Below are positions 9,389 to 20,900 of a DNA stretch of 64,000 nt, one piece after another. The notes under the pieces are model-generated. The model was not told the DNA's origin. It did not search any database and saw only the letters and a program-made list of their open reading frames with translations. Positions within the stretch are counted from its first letter, which is position 1, and the number at the start of each line of letters is the position of its first letter. Origin of the DNA: Prosthecobacter vanneervenii (lineage in GTDB: Bacteria; Verrucomicrobiota; Verrucomicrobiia; Verrucomicrobiales; Verrucomicrobiaceae); NCBI RefSeq assembly GCF_014203095.1, contig NZ_JACHIG010000005.1:457507-521506 (forward strand), written 5' to 3'. The position numbers and the translations under genes were made by a program.

Positions 9389-9895
9389 TCAGCGGCTTTT
9401 GGCAATGAGATGGTTAAAAGTCGCATAAGACATCTTGGTGTCTGGCGATTCGAAATTGAATGAGGTATTGCTCGTCGTGGCTACCTTGATCACAAGGCGG
9501 CACAGATTGGGCTCTTCCGTCTCTGCCTTGGGCAGTGCCGCCTTGAATCTTGCATCAATCTGGACCACATAGCTAATTTCCTTCGAGGTGGCCGACACCT
9601 CCAGGCCCTGGTCCGTAAAGTACTTGAGCGTTAAGCCACTCGGCAACGAGGTGAACTGCATGTTCTCGTAATTGCGTATGACCTGCTCCAGAATGTTGCT
9701 GTTGGTGGTGAGCAGGGAGGTCTTGCGAGACATTTCAAGCCCTTGCGGGAGCAGCCCCAGCAAGGTGATGATCGCAAGTGCCGCAATCGCTACAGCCAAG
9801 GCGACTTCCACAAGGGAGAATCCAGCGTTGGAAAAAGAGGCACGCCTGGAACCCGCTCGGCGACTGGGAATGGATAAATTCATGACACGGTTCAT
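9389..9895 (-). CDS. Verru_Chthon cassette protein B (GspI/PilV-like pseudopilin)
   Basis: 168 residues. The leader ends SFSNAG and is followed by FSLVEVALAVAIAALAIITL with Glu at +5. The LLPQGLEMSRKTSLLTTNSNILEQVIRNYENM stretch and a short beta-rich C-terminus give the size and plan of GspI/PilV minor pseudopilins. Called as cassette protein B (TIGR02598 from memory). Its ATG overlaps the stop of gene A (ATGA), a sign of translational coupling. A second in-frame ATG at 9883 is possible. Confidence 0.82.
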   Translation of the reverse strand: MNRVMNLSIPSRRAGSRRASFSNAGFSLVEVALAVAIAALAIITLLGLLPQGLEMSRKTSLLTTNSNILEQVIRNYENMQFTSLPSGLTLKYFTDQGLEVSATSKEISYVVQIDARFKAALPKAETEEPNLCRLVIKVATTSNTSFNFESPDTKMSYATFNHLIAKSR

Positions 9896-12800
9896 GGGTT
9901 GAAGCGCTTGGTTTCCAGTGCGTGGAAACGGTAGAAGGAATCAAGAGGTGCCTGGTTGACCGCCCCTTCGGCATAGTCAGGAATGACGAGGTTGGGGTCG
10001 TTTGGATCGATGTAGCGTTCCAGCAGGACAGAACCGCGATACTCACTAAGCACCTGGTCTGTGCCTGGGACAAAGGTGGTGGCGTCTGTCGAACGTGCTT
10101 TTTTCAGCACCTGAGTGCGCACATGCACCCGGAAAGTGTTGCTGCGGGTGGTCAGGCGTGCATACAAGTTGGAATAGGGGCGCTCACGCACATTATCTCC
10201 AGTAGGCCGATTGTAGGACCAGAAGCTGTTCATGATCTCATTGATCTGGTTCTGGCTTGTGGCGTTGAGCACACCCGTAGGATTGGTGATGTTATTGCCG
10301 CCGTTCTTAGTCTGCGGAATCAGGTGCATGTCACAGATCTGGCTGGCCGAACGGAAGAGCCCGGCATAGGACTTCTGACCACCTGACTGATGCAGGAACT
10401 TCAGGTCAAACTGGCGTAGTGTGGCTGCCACATCCAGCTGGCGGTGCCAGAACTTGTTGTCTCCGGCATCATTCCAATAGCGCTGATCCCAAGCCGCGGT
10501 CGAGCCGCCTCCTAGAGGATAGTATTCCTTGGAGGGGACGATGTCTTCGTTCGGAATGGCTGTCATGAACTCACCTTTCATCACGGCATGCATGCCGGTG
10601 GCACGACGGATGTTGATGAAGGGCATGATCTGATAATTCATGTTTATACGACCAGCGATCGAGAGCGGTTCGCTGATGGCATAGGGCTCAACCACCGGCA
10701 TGAAGAACATGTCGAGCAGGTAGTGGTCAGAGGGATCCTGCATGCCGGGATGGCTGGATTGCGAAACAGGACTCAGGCCGTTGATCTGGGCGTGAGGGCG
10801 GAAAAGCAGGGTCTGCCATGGGGCATAGTCGTTGCTGGCACTTGATGCCGTGGGCAGGCCGCTCGGATTACCCCAGACTCCAGTCGGCAATGAGCCAAAC
10901 ATGACTGGAGAGGCGATCATGCGGTTCGGCGTCATATAGATGCCGCTGCGCCAGTCGTCTGCATTATGCCATGTGTTAAAGAAATAAGCTGAACGGAAGA
11001 ACTTGGTCTGATTGTTGAGCGTCTCGTTTCCAGCATAGAAGTTGCCTTCGTCCGGCTTGTTGATATACGGGCCTTCACGGGCATTGGACAAGCCAGTATC
11101 AAAGTCGCCAAAAGCATTGGCGGCAGTGGCAAAGTCGCGGCTAGGAGGGAGGTCGGCTTGTCTTGGGTGCACACCATTATAGGTGTTGCCCAAAGCATTG
11201 GTGTTGAATCGAGCTCCGCCGATGAGCTGATACGAATTGTCGTAGAAGCTGTTGTAAGCTTGGGGATCCACACTGTTGTCCGCATTCGCCTGCGCGAGCT
11301 TCACACCAGGCTCGGCATTCGCCATCGAATTGGTGAAGCTATGCACTTGAAAGAGTGAGGGATCAACCGAGAGAGGATGTGGCATCCACCAGCTGCTGGG
11401 CACCTCGTTCCTGGCAGCCAGGGTGCGGTAGTCACCCATGGCCGGGACAATGCTTCGAACGACATCGGTCGGCTGGTTGACACCGTTCGGTGCAATGACT
11501 GTAACAGCCTGAGGGCTGACACCAGTGCGGGTCTCGTTGATGAGGGAGGCGGTAGTGTCAAGTCGGCCTCGGATAGCTTGTGCATTACGCGCCCCGGGAG
11601 CGTCTGAGCTGATGGCAGACGGAGCGGGCGCAGGCCCTTGGAGCCAGAAAGAATTGCGTCCATCAAACTGAGGGTTGGGCAGGCCTGTCATGCGGCCGAT
11701 GCAGCCTTCGTAATTGGCCACCCAGTAGTGGGGGCCCACCAGAGTGCGTGTGTAAACAATCCTGCCAAAAGAATCAACTGATTCAGTGTAGGGTTTAGAT
11801 TCTGCCAGATTAGGCACTGGGACAGAGGAACCAAGGCTGCTGAAATTGACATACATGACCTGCACGGGGGAAGCTGTCTCCCAATTGTGAGTATCATAGA
11901 TCGAGACTTTGATATCTCCGGTAGGAAAGGTCACCCGCATGGGCAATCTCCTGTCCACAGTAACGAAGTCACTGCAGAAGGCATAGTTTTGGAGGGCATT
12001 GTGCCCTGAGGTGTTGTTAACATCATAGTTGACGTCTTTGGGCATCAGCACCAGGCCGCCACTACCGGAAATGCCTCGGGTATGCCTTCCTCCGGAAATA
12101 TTGCTCGGGCCTGAATGTCCTCCCAGAATGTCAGCCGAACGCCCTTGGGAGTAGATGTTGGTGTAAGATTTGATCGGGATGTCTCCGGTGGTGTTAAACA
12201 AAGACACCTCACCGTCTCGATAGGAATGGATCTTCATGTTGGAGATCGTGCTGCCATCCAAAACGATGGTGTATTCAGGGTAAATGCCGGTGTATCCGAG
12301 GCTCGGGCAGAAGGCTTCGAGCAGCAGCATGACCTGAACACGCTTGGAATCACTATCAAGCCAGACCCCATCAGGCAGGGTCATATTCCAGAACTGCGGA
12401 TAAAAGCCCGGATGTTTCGATGGATGCTTGGTGGTACCTCTCGGGGTAGTCTCAGTCCCGTAAATAGTCTGTGCAGCTGTAACACTGGCAAGTTGAGTCA
12501 GTGGCGGGAAATTGGAATAATAGTAAGCATTCGCAGGAGCATTATTCGTTGTGAGGGTCAGGCCCGGGTAGGCCACATTGGTTGTTTCGACGCCATCCCC
12601 GGGATTGACTCCATACCTGAGAGCGGTACCACCGCCCAGCCCATAAGTAGGGTTCGCTTTATTCCAGATAGCGTGGTTCAAAGATCCGCCATCGATCTGT
12701 CCATCCGCCGTGCAAATAAACTGGAAGCCAATTTCTGAAATGGTGATCATGCGGCCAAAGCCTTTGTAGCTGCGACCGCCTTTTTTCCACACTGCCGGCG

Positions 12801-14811
12801 AGACCTGTCCATGGCCAGGAAGAATTCCAGTAGATGAGACGGCCTGCTGGTTGCTCGAGGCATTGTCACCAGACACAACGGTTGACGTCGGCTGAGGCGA
12901 AATGCGCTGACTGGTAAAGGTGTAGCAGTCAGAGAAGTTGTTATCCCGGTAGTTATAAAGATCCACCACCGAGGAGCCCGCGGCGTTCCATGCGTTGTTG
13001 TTTCGCGCGGTGATGCCGTCGTAAAGATTGGTGCTGCGGATGTAGTCGAAGAACTGAATGGCAAGCTGGTTGACGTTGTCGTTGCCATATTTGGAGGCAA
13101 AGTTGTCGAAGCTGCTGCTGGCATTGAAGGCAGTGTTAGGCCAGCTCAGAAGAGACATCTGGTCCACAAGGTAGTCCAGCAGCTGGCTGTTACGATTGAT
13201 GTTCAGATCGTTGCTGCCGCTGCGCGAATCGGCCCGGCGGAAGATGTAGCTTTTCTTATAAGTGTCTGTGGTTGAGCTCTTTCTCTGGATCGTAGCGCAG
13301 TAGGCGATCATGTTGTCAAAAGTCGTGCGCCATTTGTCCTTCTTCTGATTTTCGTCCGCCACAGGCCAGATGCACACGCGAGGAAGCCCGTGGATGCTGA
13401 ACTCGGGGGAGCGGCTCTGCGCCGTCAGGAAAAAGCGGGAGCGTTCGATGACATCGTGACTGAGGAGATAGTTGCCATTCGGCAGCTGGTCGGTGCCGCT
13501 GTCAGTGAGCTGCTGGACACGGCCCTTGCTCGCCACGTAGCCATCTTGGAACAAAAGCTCGTCCACCGTCGCATAGAGTCGTGCCTTGGCATTGGTGGTA
13601 AGATCAACAGCAACAGCCGAACTGCGCTCGCCATTCTGGCCGGAAAAGTCATCCTGGGCAAACGGGCGGGTTCCAGCTTCAGAGCCGCCACCGCTGATTT
13701 TGGGGGCGATGCTGTAAAATTTCTCCTTGAGCCTCACCAGATCCATGAAACTCGAAAATCCATCCTGCTTCGGCAAAAGCGGGTCAAAACTGTAGTTGGG
13801 GGCAAGAACAGAACTCAGTGCAACGGTGGCGGGATGGCCGGGATAGCGCTGATACTCTCCTGTCACAGGCGGGAAATGAGCCCATTTTGAATCTCGCTCA
13901 TGAAAGAAAAAGGGAGAAGTCAGGAAGGTGGGCTCGGATGCCGTGTTGATGTTGACCTTGCAGGATTCGTCGTCAGTCCAGAATGCGATGCGACCCACGA
14001 TAGGATTGCTCGCGCTTGCGGTAGTTGCCTGGCTGGAACTAACAAAGTTGTTGGAGTTATCAAGCACCCCGAGAGTGCCATCTTCCAGAACATACATCCA
14101 TTCCACAGGCATCGGCAGACGAAGATTGTCCGGGTTGGAGGCATCCGCCGGAGTCACGATCGTCGAGGAGTAGTCCTGACCTCCTCCCGTCCCTACGCTG
14201 GGGGCTGCTTTGGTGTAGGAAAAGCCTTCTACTTGAGTGCTGCCTACGACAGCTCCGGCACTTTGTCCTCCCACACCATAGTTCCAGGCGGCACGCGGAT
14301 CCAAAATGGGGAAATAGACCGCGTAGGTGCCATTGGCCAGTCCCGGGCGGACTACTGGCTCGTTAAGATCCACGTAGCGGGCCGGCATGGTATTCCAAGC
14401 AGATGGCGGCACATGTTGGTCTGTGTACAGGCCGCTTTCGTCACCTGTGACTTTCATGTTGGCACTGGAGTAGAGCTTGTAGGCCGCGTAAAAATTGCCC
14501 GAAGAATCATAGGTGCGCACCATGCCCGGCTGCGTGGCATGAGTGTACATTTTGGCGGTGACCCGTTGATTGTAATTATCTGGATTCTGCCCGTTTGCGA
14601 TCTGCGCCTGGACGATCGCAGTGGCGATGTCCCCCAGTTGCTTGGCCGATTTGCTATATACAAACGCCTGCGTGGATTTGTACTCCATGCGGGTGACCGA
14701 AAAAATAGCCACCATTAAAATGGACATCAGGGCCACTACGGTGATGACAAGGACAAGCGCGATGGCTTTCCTGCGCCGGTCGGTACGGCGAATATGCTGT
14801 GATGCATTCAT
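9892..14811 (-). CDS. Verru_Chthon cassette protein A (very large GspK-like pseudopilin)
   Basis: 1,639 residues, probably an inner-membrane-anchored periplasmic or surface protein. The N-terminus is prepilin-like but atypical: RRKAIALVLVITVVALMSILMVAIFSVTRMEY has the hydrophobic helix yet no Glu at +5, a hallmark of GspK/PilX proteins at the pseudopilus tip. Around residues 275-295, FWTDDESCKVNINTASEPTF matches the GspK-type (K)xNxNTA motif. GspK proteins are ~320 residues, so more than 1,000 residues of Ser/Asn/Tyr-rich sequence follow with no domain I can name. Called as cassette protein A (TIGR02600 from memory). First gene of A-B-C-D, 131 bases downstream of the giant gene on the same strand, overlapping B by 4 bases. 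Confidence 0.82.
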   Translation of the reverse strand: MNASQHIRRTDRRRKAIALVLVITVVALMSILMVAIFSVTRMEYKSTQAFVYSKSAKQLGDIATAIVQAQIANGQNPDNYNQRVTAKMYTHATQPGMVRTYDSSGNFYAAYKLYSSANMKVTGDESGLYTDQHVPPSAWNTMPARYVDLNEPVVRPGLANGTYAVYFPILDPRAAWNYGVGGQSAGAVVGSTQVEGFSYTKAAPSVGTGGGQDYSSTIVTPADASNPDNLRLPMPVEWMYVLEDGTLGVLDNSNNFVSSSQATTASASNPIVGRIAFWTDDESCKVNINTASEPTFLTSPFFFHERDSKWAHFPPVTGEYQRYPGHPATVALSSVLAPNYSFDPLLPKQDGFSSFMDLVRLKEKFYSIAPKISGGGSEAGTRPFAQDDFSGQNGERSSAVAVDLTTNAKARLYATVDELLFQDGYVASKGRVQQLTDSGTDQLPNGNYLLSHDVIERSRFFLTAQSRSPEFSIHGLPRVCIWPVADENQKKDKWRTTFDNMIAYCATIQRKSSTTDTYKKSYIFRRADSRSGSNDLNINRNSQLLDYLVDQMSLLSWPNTAFNASSSFDNFASKYGNDNVNQLAIQFFDYIRSTNLYDGITARNNNAWNAAGSSVVDLYNYRDNNFSDCYTFTSQRISPQPTSTVVSGDNASSNQQAVSSTGILPGHGQVSPAVWKKGGRSYKGFGRMITISEIGFQFICTADGQIDGGSLNHAIWNKANPTYGLGGGTALRYGVNPGDGVETTNVAYPGLTLTTNNAPANAYYYSNFPPLTQLASVTAAQTIYGTETTPRGTTKHPSKHPGFYPQFWNMTLPDGVWLDSDSKRVQVMLLLEAFCPSLGYTGIYPEYTIVLDGSTISNMKIHSYRDGEVSLFNTTGDIPIKSYTNIYSQGRSADILGGHSGPSNISGGRHTRGISGSGGLVLMPKDVNYDVNNTSGHNALQNYAFCSDFVTVDRRLPMRVTFPTGDIKVSIYDTHNWETASPVQVMYVNFSSLGSSVPVPNLAESKPYTESVDSFGRIVYTRTLVGPHYWVANYEGCIGRMTGLPNPQFDGRNSFWLQGPAPAPSAISSDAPGARNAQAIRGRLDTTASLINETRTGVSPQAVTVIAPNGVNQPTDVVRSIVPAMGDYRTLAARNEVPSSWWMPHPLSVDPSLFQVHSFTNSMANAEPGVKLAQANADNSVDPQAYNSFYDNSYQLIGGARFNTNALGNTYNGVHPRQADLPPSRDFATAANAFGDFDTGLSNAREGPYINKPDEGNFYAGNETLNNQTKFFRSAYFFNTWHNADDWRSGIYMTPNRMIASPVMFGSLPTGVWGNPSGLPTASSASNDYAPWQTLLFRPHAQINGLSPVSQSSHPGMQDPSDHYLLDMFFMPVVEPYAISEPLSIAGRINMNYQIMPFINIRRATGMHAVMKGEFMTAIPNEDIVPSKEYYPLGGGSTAAWDQRYWNDAGDNKFWHRQLDVAATLRQFDLKFLHQSGGQKSYAGLFRSASQICDMHLIPQTKNGGNNITNPTGVLNATSQNQINEIMNSFWSYNRPTGDNVRERPYSNLYARLTTRSNTFRVHVRTQVLKKARSTDATTFVPGTDQVLSEYRGSVLLERYIDPNDPNLVIPDYAEGAVNQAPLDSFYRFHALETKRFNP

Positions 14812-14846
14812 AAAATGAGCGGAGGTTGAATTTCCTGATTTACCTG

Positions 14847-14875
14847 ATGCTACGAAATACCCCTCGAAACATCAA
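14847..14875 (-). promoter_or_regulatory. Candidate sigma70-type promoter for cassette A-D
   Basis: On the minus strand, TTGATG (14875-14870) and TAGCAT (14852-14847) are separated by 17 bases, 36 bases upstream of the cassette A start. Each box matches 4 of 6 consensus bases. If real, the cassette can be transcribed independently of the 34.8 kb gene upstream. No convincing terminator hairpin is seen in the 131-base gap, so read-through from the giant gene is also possible. Confidence 0.3.
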
Positions 14876-14942
14876 GAGTATTTATTTTGTAACTACAGAC
14901 AACGAATTGCCCGGACAGTTCAACATGGCATGAGATTTGGTC

Positions 14943-17900
14943 TCACAGAACCCGGCGGCGCCTTCTCCAGCCCAGCGCCATCAGGCTGAAGATAAGCAGC
15001 AGCAGGCGCCCAGGCTCGGGCACAGCGACTGTGATCACACCCGTGGTGTAGAGCTGGCTGATGTCCCATGCCAGACTGCCTTGAAGCGTCGGCAAATTCG
15101 CGAAGTCTCGGGTAAAGTTGCCGGTGAGATTGCTGAAGGTGAAGGTGCCGGTCGGGGTCAGACCCGCCCAGTCGATCAACTGCCACTTGTCACCCACCAC
15201 AAAGCTTGTCGATGACAGGCTGCCCACGGTGCTCGCTTGGAGCTTTGCACCATTGCTGATGTTAATCGTCGGTGTACCGGTTTTGGTGAAAATAAGGCGA
15301 TCAGCCTCAGCCAAGGTGGTCCCGGCTTGGTTAGAGAACAGATTGATCTGCAGATTACCAGCCAGTGTGACATTGCTGCCGGTTTGCATGTTGATGGTGA
15401 AGGTCTTGGCGCTGGTGTCTGCCGCCAAGCCCACGGCAAAGGTAGCACCCGAGTTGACATTCACGCTGGCGCCGGAAGCAAGAGAGATGACCCCCGAGCC
15501 GTTGAGCACACCACCGCTCTGGACGATTATGCTGGCTCCTGTGGTGGGAGCAATGATGCCAGTGTCTGTGAGTGTGGCGCCGCTGGAGACAGTGACGCTG
15601 CCCGAGCCTGTGCCTGAGCCGGTGGTGTTGTTAACCAAAACTGTGCCTGAGGAGATGGTCGTGCCACCTTTGTAGGTGTTTGCGCCAGACAGCACCACCG
15701 TGCTTGCAGGTCCGACATTAAGCGCGAGTGACAGAAGGTCATCCGTCGCTGAGCTGCCGGGGGTGGCTTCACCGATCACACCCGTGAAGGTATATGTAGC
15801 TCCATACGGATCCACCGAAAGCGTCTTGGCCTCCTGCACACCAGGCTGAAGATCCTGCAACGTAATATTACCGGTGAAGGTAGCATTGTTGCTGCTGGTA
15901 TCGCTGGTAATGGTGGTAGTGCCAAAACCGTTGGCATTGATATCAATGTTTTGAGTGATCGTCGTGAGGTTGGCGTTTGCCACGATGAGCGTCACGTTGG
16001 GACTGACGGTGTCCGCCAGCCAAACCACCGGGTTGCTGGTGGCGGTATTTGGACTGGCCACGTTCTGTGCCGCCATGAAGAACGTCTGGCCTGCAGAGGT
16101 GCCTCCATTCACCGTAACCTGTGTGCCATAGAGCATATTGGCCGAGGTGCTAAAGTCTCCGACACGCACCATGTTCATGGTGCCATCCGGATTAAACTGC
16201 ACAATCTGATAGATGCCGTTGCGCTCTGGATTGGCGGCCTCATCCTTAACCAGGATGCGAGTGCCGATGTTGGCGGTGGTGAAGGTGGTACCATCAATGG
16301 TGGTGCTGATGTTGTAGAATGCCCCAGGTCCGGGAACAGCGTCGCCATTGCCGGCCACCGTTCCATTGCCATTGGCCACAAAGGCACCACCCAGAGAGCC
16401 TTTGTTGTCCGCCGTGTAGCCCACCGTGCTGCGGTCCACTCCGAGCACCGAGGCTCCATTGGTGGCCAGCGCGACATTGGACACGACGTAGCTCGCATCG
16501 CCCAGTTCGAGGGTCGTGCCGCCCAAAACACCTGTGTCATTGACTTTCAGCGCACCGTTGCGGATCACCGTGGCGCCATTGATCGCAGCACCTGAAGCCC
16601 CCGTGAAAGCCCCGTAGGTGTTGCCTGTATTGGACAGTGCCACCGTGCCGCCTCCAATCACTGTAAAGCCGCCACCACCGCTGACCACACCCGAGAATTC
16701 CACACCGCCCGCGAAGATGTTGCTGTTGCTGGTCTGAATGAGCACATTGGCTCCGGAAGGGCGATCCAGAACGGTGTTGCCGGAGAAGGTGGTCGTGAAG
16801 TCGGAATTGCCAACCTTGAGCAGACTGACCCCCTCATAATTGGCCGAACCAAAGCTGATATTGTTGGCCACAGTTCCGTCTCCTGGGGTGTTGTAACGAT
16901 ACTCAAGCGTCAGGGTGGTGTCCCTGAATGCGGTGTCGCTGTTGGTGCCGACGAAGATGCCGCCTGAGCCAAAGGAGGTGTTGTTCGTGGTCACCAGCGT
17001 GCCCCCAGCAAGATAGGTGCCGCCGGTGTAGCTGTTGCTGGCATTATTGACTTCGAGAGTACCCAGGCCGCCTTTGACCAGGCTGCCGCCGTCTCCCACA
17101 AGAAGCCCGGTCAGGCGTGCGTCAGACGTGCTGGCCGCGCCGCGGCCAGAGGCCACCTCAAAGAGCCGGGTTTTGCGCCCCAGATCGATGCCATTGGCAA
17201 ACACCAACGTGGTATCGGAATCCTGCGCACCAAGAATCAGCGAGTCATTGTCCGGCACAAAACCGCCAGAACCCCAGACAAGCGTAGCTCCGGCACCGCC
17301 GATGTTGACGGTGCGATCGATGGAGAAGCTGACCAGCGAAGTGCCACTGGAGGTGGCACTGGCTGAAATAGTAATATCAGTGCCATTGGAGCTGACTGCG
17401 GTGATAGTGGCTCCTGCAGGAATCCCCGTGCCTGTCACTCGCGTGCCGACCACGAGACCAGCATTCGAAGCAAGGGTGATCGTGGAACTGTTCAATGTTC
17501 GTGTGCCAGACAGGGGGGCCACAGACAGGTAGGCGGCAAAACCACCGCTGTTGACCCAGTTGATTTGGCCCGCCGCCGAACCAATCGTGTTCTGGAATGT
17601 TCCATTGTAGCCGATGCCAATGACACCACCCTCCAGATGGACATTGCTGAAGGGTGAGAGCGCAGCACCATTGTCCAGACGCAGGCTTCCACCCTGGATG
17701 TAGGTGATGCCAGTGTAGGTGTTGGCACCAGTGAGCTCGGTGGTGCCGTCTCCAGTCTGCACGAGATTGACGGCCAGACCGCCAGCACTGTTGTTGGCAA
17801 TCGTGGATCCGATGATCAGCGAACGTGACGGATTCCAGTTGTGGATGATGAGGTCAGCCGTAGTGCCGTCAGTATTGGCCAGGCCGCTGGTGAGCACCCC

Positions 17901-20900
17901 ACCAACGATGGAATTGACGTGATTGCCAGCATGCGTGGTCTGAAGGATGGCTCCCTGGGCAAGGGTCAGTGTGTCCGCAATGGTGATGGTGCTGGAGTTC
18001 GTGCCATCGACATAGATGCTGTCTGTGGACGATGAGATCACCGCATTGCCGCTGAGGGTGATGGTTTTGTTGACCGCATCAATCGCTGTGATCGTGTAGG
18101 TCGTGCCCAGCGGCAGGATGGCGTCTGATGAGCGGACTGTCTGTCCGACCTGCAATCCTGTGGTGACCACATTCGTCACCAGATTGCTGCCAGCCGTGAA
18201 GGTGGCCCCGCGGGCGATGCTGCTGTTGAAGAAGCGGATCGTATTGACTGTGGCGTTGGGGAGGTTGTAGGCCGTGAGGGCTGCAGCAGATGTCAGTGTG
18301 GTGCCCGTAAAGGCGTCAAAGCTCTGAGCACCGTCCATGACGTTCATGTAGGGCTGCCAGGTGGAGACGTCCCCGGCAATCACGTGCGCTGCAGCACCAC
18401 CGATGGCGATGTTGTCAGAAGCAATGACACTGTAGCCGTTCGCGTCCACAAAGGCGAAGTAGTTCACTCCGGGGTTTCTGATGTCGATGGAAGTCTGATA
18501 TGTGATACGCGGGAGAACGACCTGCACATCCAGCCCGAACTGGCCGGCCAGGGTGATGTTGGCATCTCCGCTGCCACCGTTGGTGTTTTCTATGAACAGC
18601 GCCGAGCTGCCCTTGCTGTAGCTGACCTTGGTGGGATTGGCGCTGTCCTGCAGCGCCAGTGTGGTGTCCACAGTGGCATTGGCAGTGCTGGACACTTTGA
18701 CCACCGATGCGCCTTCCGTCAGGGTGAAGGTGCCGATGATGTTCTGCGTGGTGCTGCGGTCGGAGGCACCGACAAGCTCCAGCATGCCGCCCCCCATGGT
18801 GAGGGCACCGACGTCATTGCGCACAAACTGGTCGCTGTAGGTGGCGTTCAGGCGAAGCGTGCCGTCATTTACAAGGATGGTGCTGATGCCGTAGCTGCCT
18901 GCATTAGGTGTCAGAGTGCCTCGCAGTTCCAGCAGGCCGGCACCCTGCTTGATGAGGCGGTAGTTTTCCTCGGCTGCAGGGGTGGTGATGTTCCCGCCGA
19001 GGACGAGGTTTGTATAGGCATTGCCCACATCGAAGATACCATCTGCACTGATGGTGAAGCCGCGATCAGATGTAGCGCTGGTACCATTAAACTGGAACGT
19101 GCCGTTGTTTAGAATCAGATTGGCGGCAGCGTTGCTGGAGGCCCCCAGGTTGCTTGCTGCATTGGCAAAGGCAAGCAAACTGGACGATGAGGTGGCCATC
19201 ACAGGATTGGAAAGAACAATCTGTGTGCTGCTGAGGACGGAGACGATGGTCGTGCCAGCAGGGATGCCAGGACCAGTGACCAGCTGGCCCACCGTGAGCC
19301 CGGTGGCTGGAGCGGTCAATGTAACAGCGGTGCTGCCACTGGTGGTGGTGGCGTTGAAACTGCCGCCCAGAACCGTCGGCGCGCTGAACGTGAGGTTGTT
19401 GGTTCCAGTGCTTGTCACAGGAACACTGATGTCCACATTGTGAGAGTCCAGAATACGGATGATGACCGCCCCGGCGGGGATGCCTGTGCCGCTAACCGTC
19501 TGGCCCAAAGTCAGTCCAGCCGTGCTGGGCAGCACGAGTCTTGCAGAACTGGTGGTCGTGGAGGCCAGAGAGACGCCACTCTTCACAAAGGCAGATGGAT
19601 CACCGTAGGTCAGGCTGTTGGTGCCGTTGTCTGTAGCGGTGAGACTGATGGTGAAACGGGTGGCATCAATGATCGTCGCGATAACAGCACCATCAGGGAT
19701 GTTGTTCCCGGTAACAGATTGCCCAGGTGTCAAGCCGGCAGTGGTGGAGCCACCTACCAGCGTGATGGTGGAGCTATTTCTCTGCGTGGTGGAGTTCAAC
19801 GAACCGCTGAAACCAGTGTAGGCACTGTAGTTGAGATTTTGTGTTGTGGAGATGGTGGCTCCGTTGGAGAGCGTGAACTGCGTGTTGCTGTTGATGGCAG
19901 AGATGGTGGCACCGCCAAAGCTGAGGCTGCCACTGCCACTGGCGGTGGCATTAGCGCTGATCGTTACGATGTTGCCATTGATGGCGGTAATGACCGTTCC
20001 CGGAGGAATGCCGGCCCCCACCACAGGAGAGCCGTTGGTAAGGCCTGTCGAATCAGAAACAGTGACCTGGCTGCTGCCAGATACTGTCGTGGAACTGAGG
20101 CTGACCACTGCTGGCAGTCCGGTACCAGTGACGACCTGACCAAAGGTTAGACCGTTGGTTGTGGTGTCTGTGAGACTGACCAACCTGGTCGTGGTGGAAT
20201 TAACCGTGGTAAGAACGGAATTGGCAGCGAAGCCTTCCACTGAGAGCTGACGCACGGTCAGCACACCGCTGTTCAGCGTATTGACGCCGGTGTAGGTGTT
20301 CAGGCCGGAGAGTATGAGATTCCCAGCCCCAGTTTTGCTCAAGCCGTTGGCCACCGGGGTGAAGCTGAGCGTTGGCGAACCGCTCTGGGTGACGTTGCTG
20401 CTCAGGGTGATGGCACCGTTCACCGCGTCAATGCTGGTAATCGTGGCCCCGCTAGGAATTCCGGTTCCAGAAACCGTCAGGCCGGGAGCAAGTCCAACCA
20501 CGCTGATGCCGCTGATGGTATTGGTGCCTGAAACAGCTGAACCAGTCCTGCTTGTGGGCGCCAAATTCGCAATCACAGCAGAGATTTCCAGCGGTGCCAG
20601 GGTGTTGTTCTGGTAGATGCGCAGATCCGAGTTGGAACCAGCACCACCGCTAAGCGTTCCCGTGCCGTTGATGACGGCCACATCAGAACCAAGGCCGGAG
20701 GTGACCAGAATACCGCTGCCCTGCAGAACGTTGGTGCCAGAGAGTGTTACGGTCATATTGGTGGCGCTCGTGTTCGCTGTATTAAAGCGCAGCGTGTTCG
20801 GCGTGGTGTTGTTCTGTGTGCTGGGGCCGACGATGTCCATGTTGGCTCCAGAGTTCGCCGTCGTGGGCAGCACCCAGTCATTGGCTGCACTGCTGGAGAG

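Noticed and set aside
14812..14942. Intrinsic terminator between the giant gene and the cassette
   Set aside because: Only a weak AATAC/GTATT pairing with mismatched interior was found, without a T-run.
14943..16000. Autotransporter beta-barrel (type V secretion) at the C-terminus
   Set aside because: The last few hundred residues contain only repeats and end in PEP-CTERM; there is no ~280-residue barrel or terminal aromatic residue.
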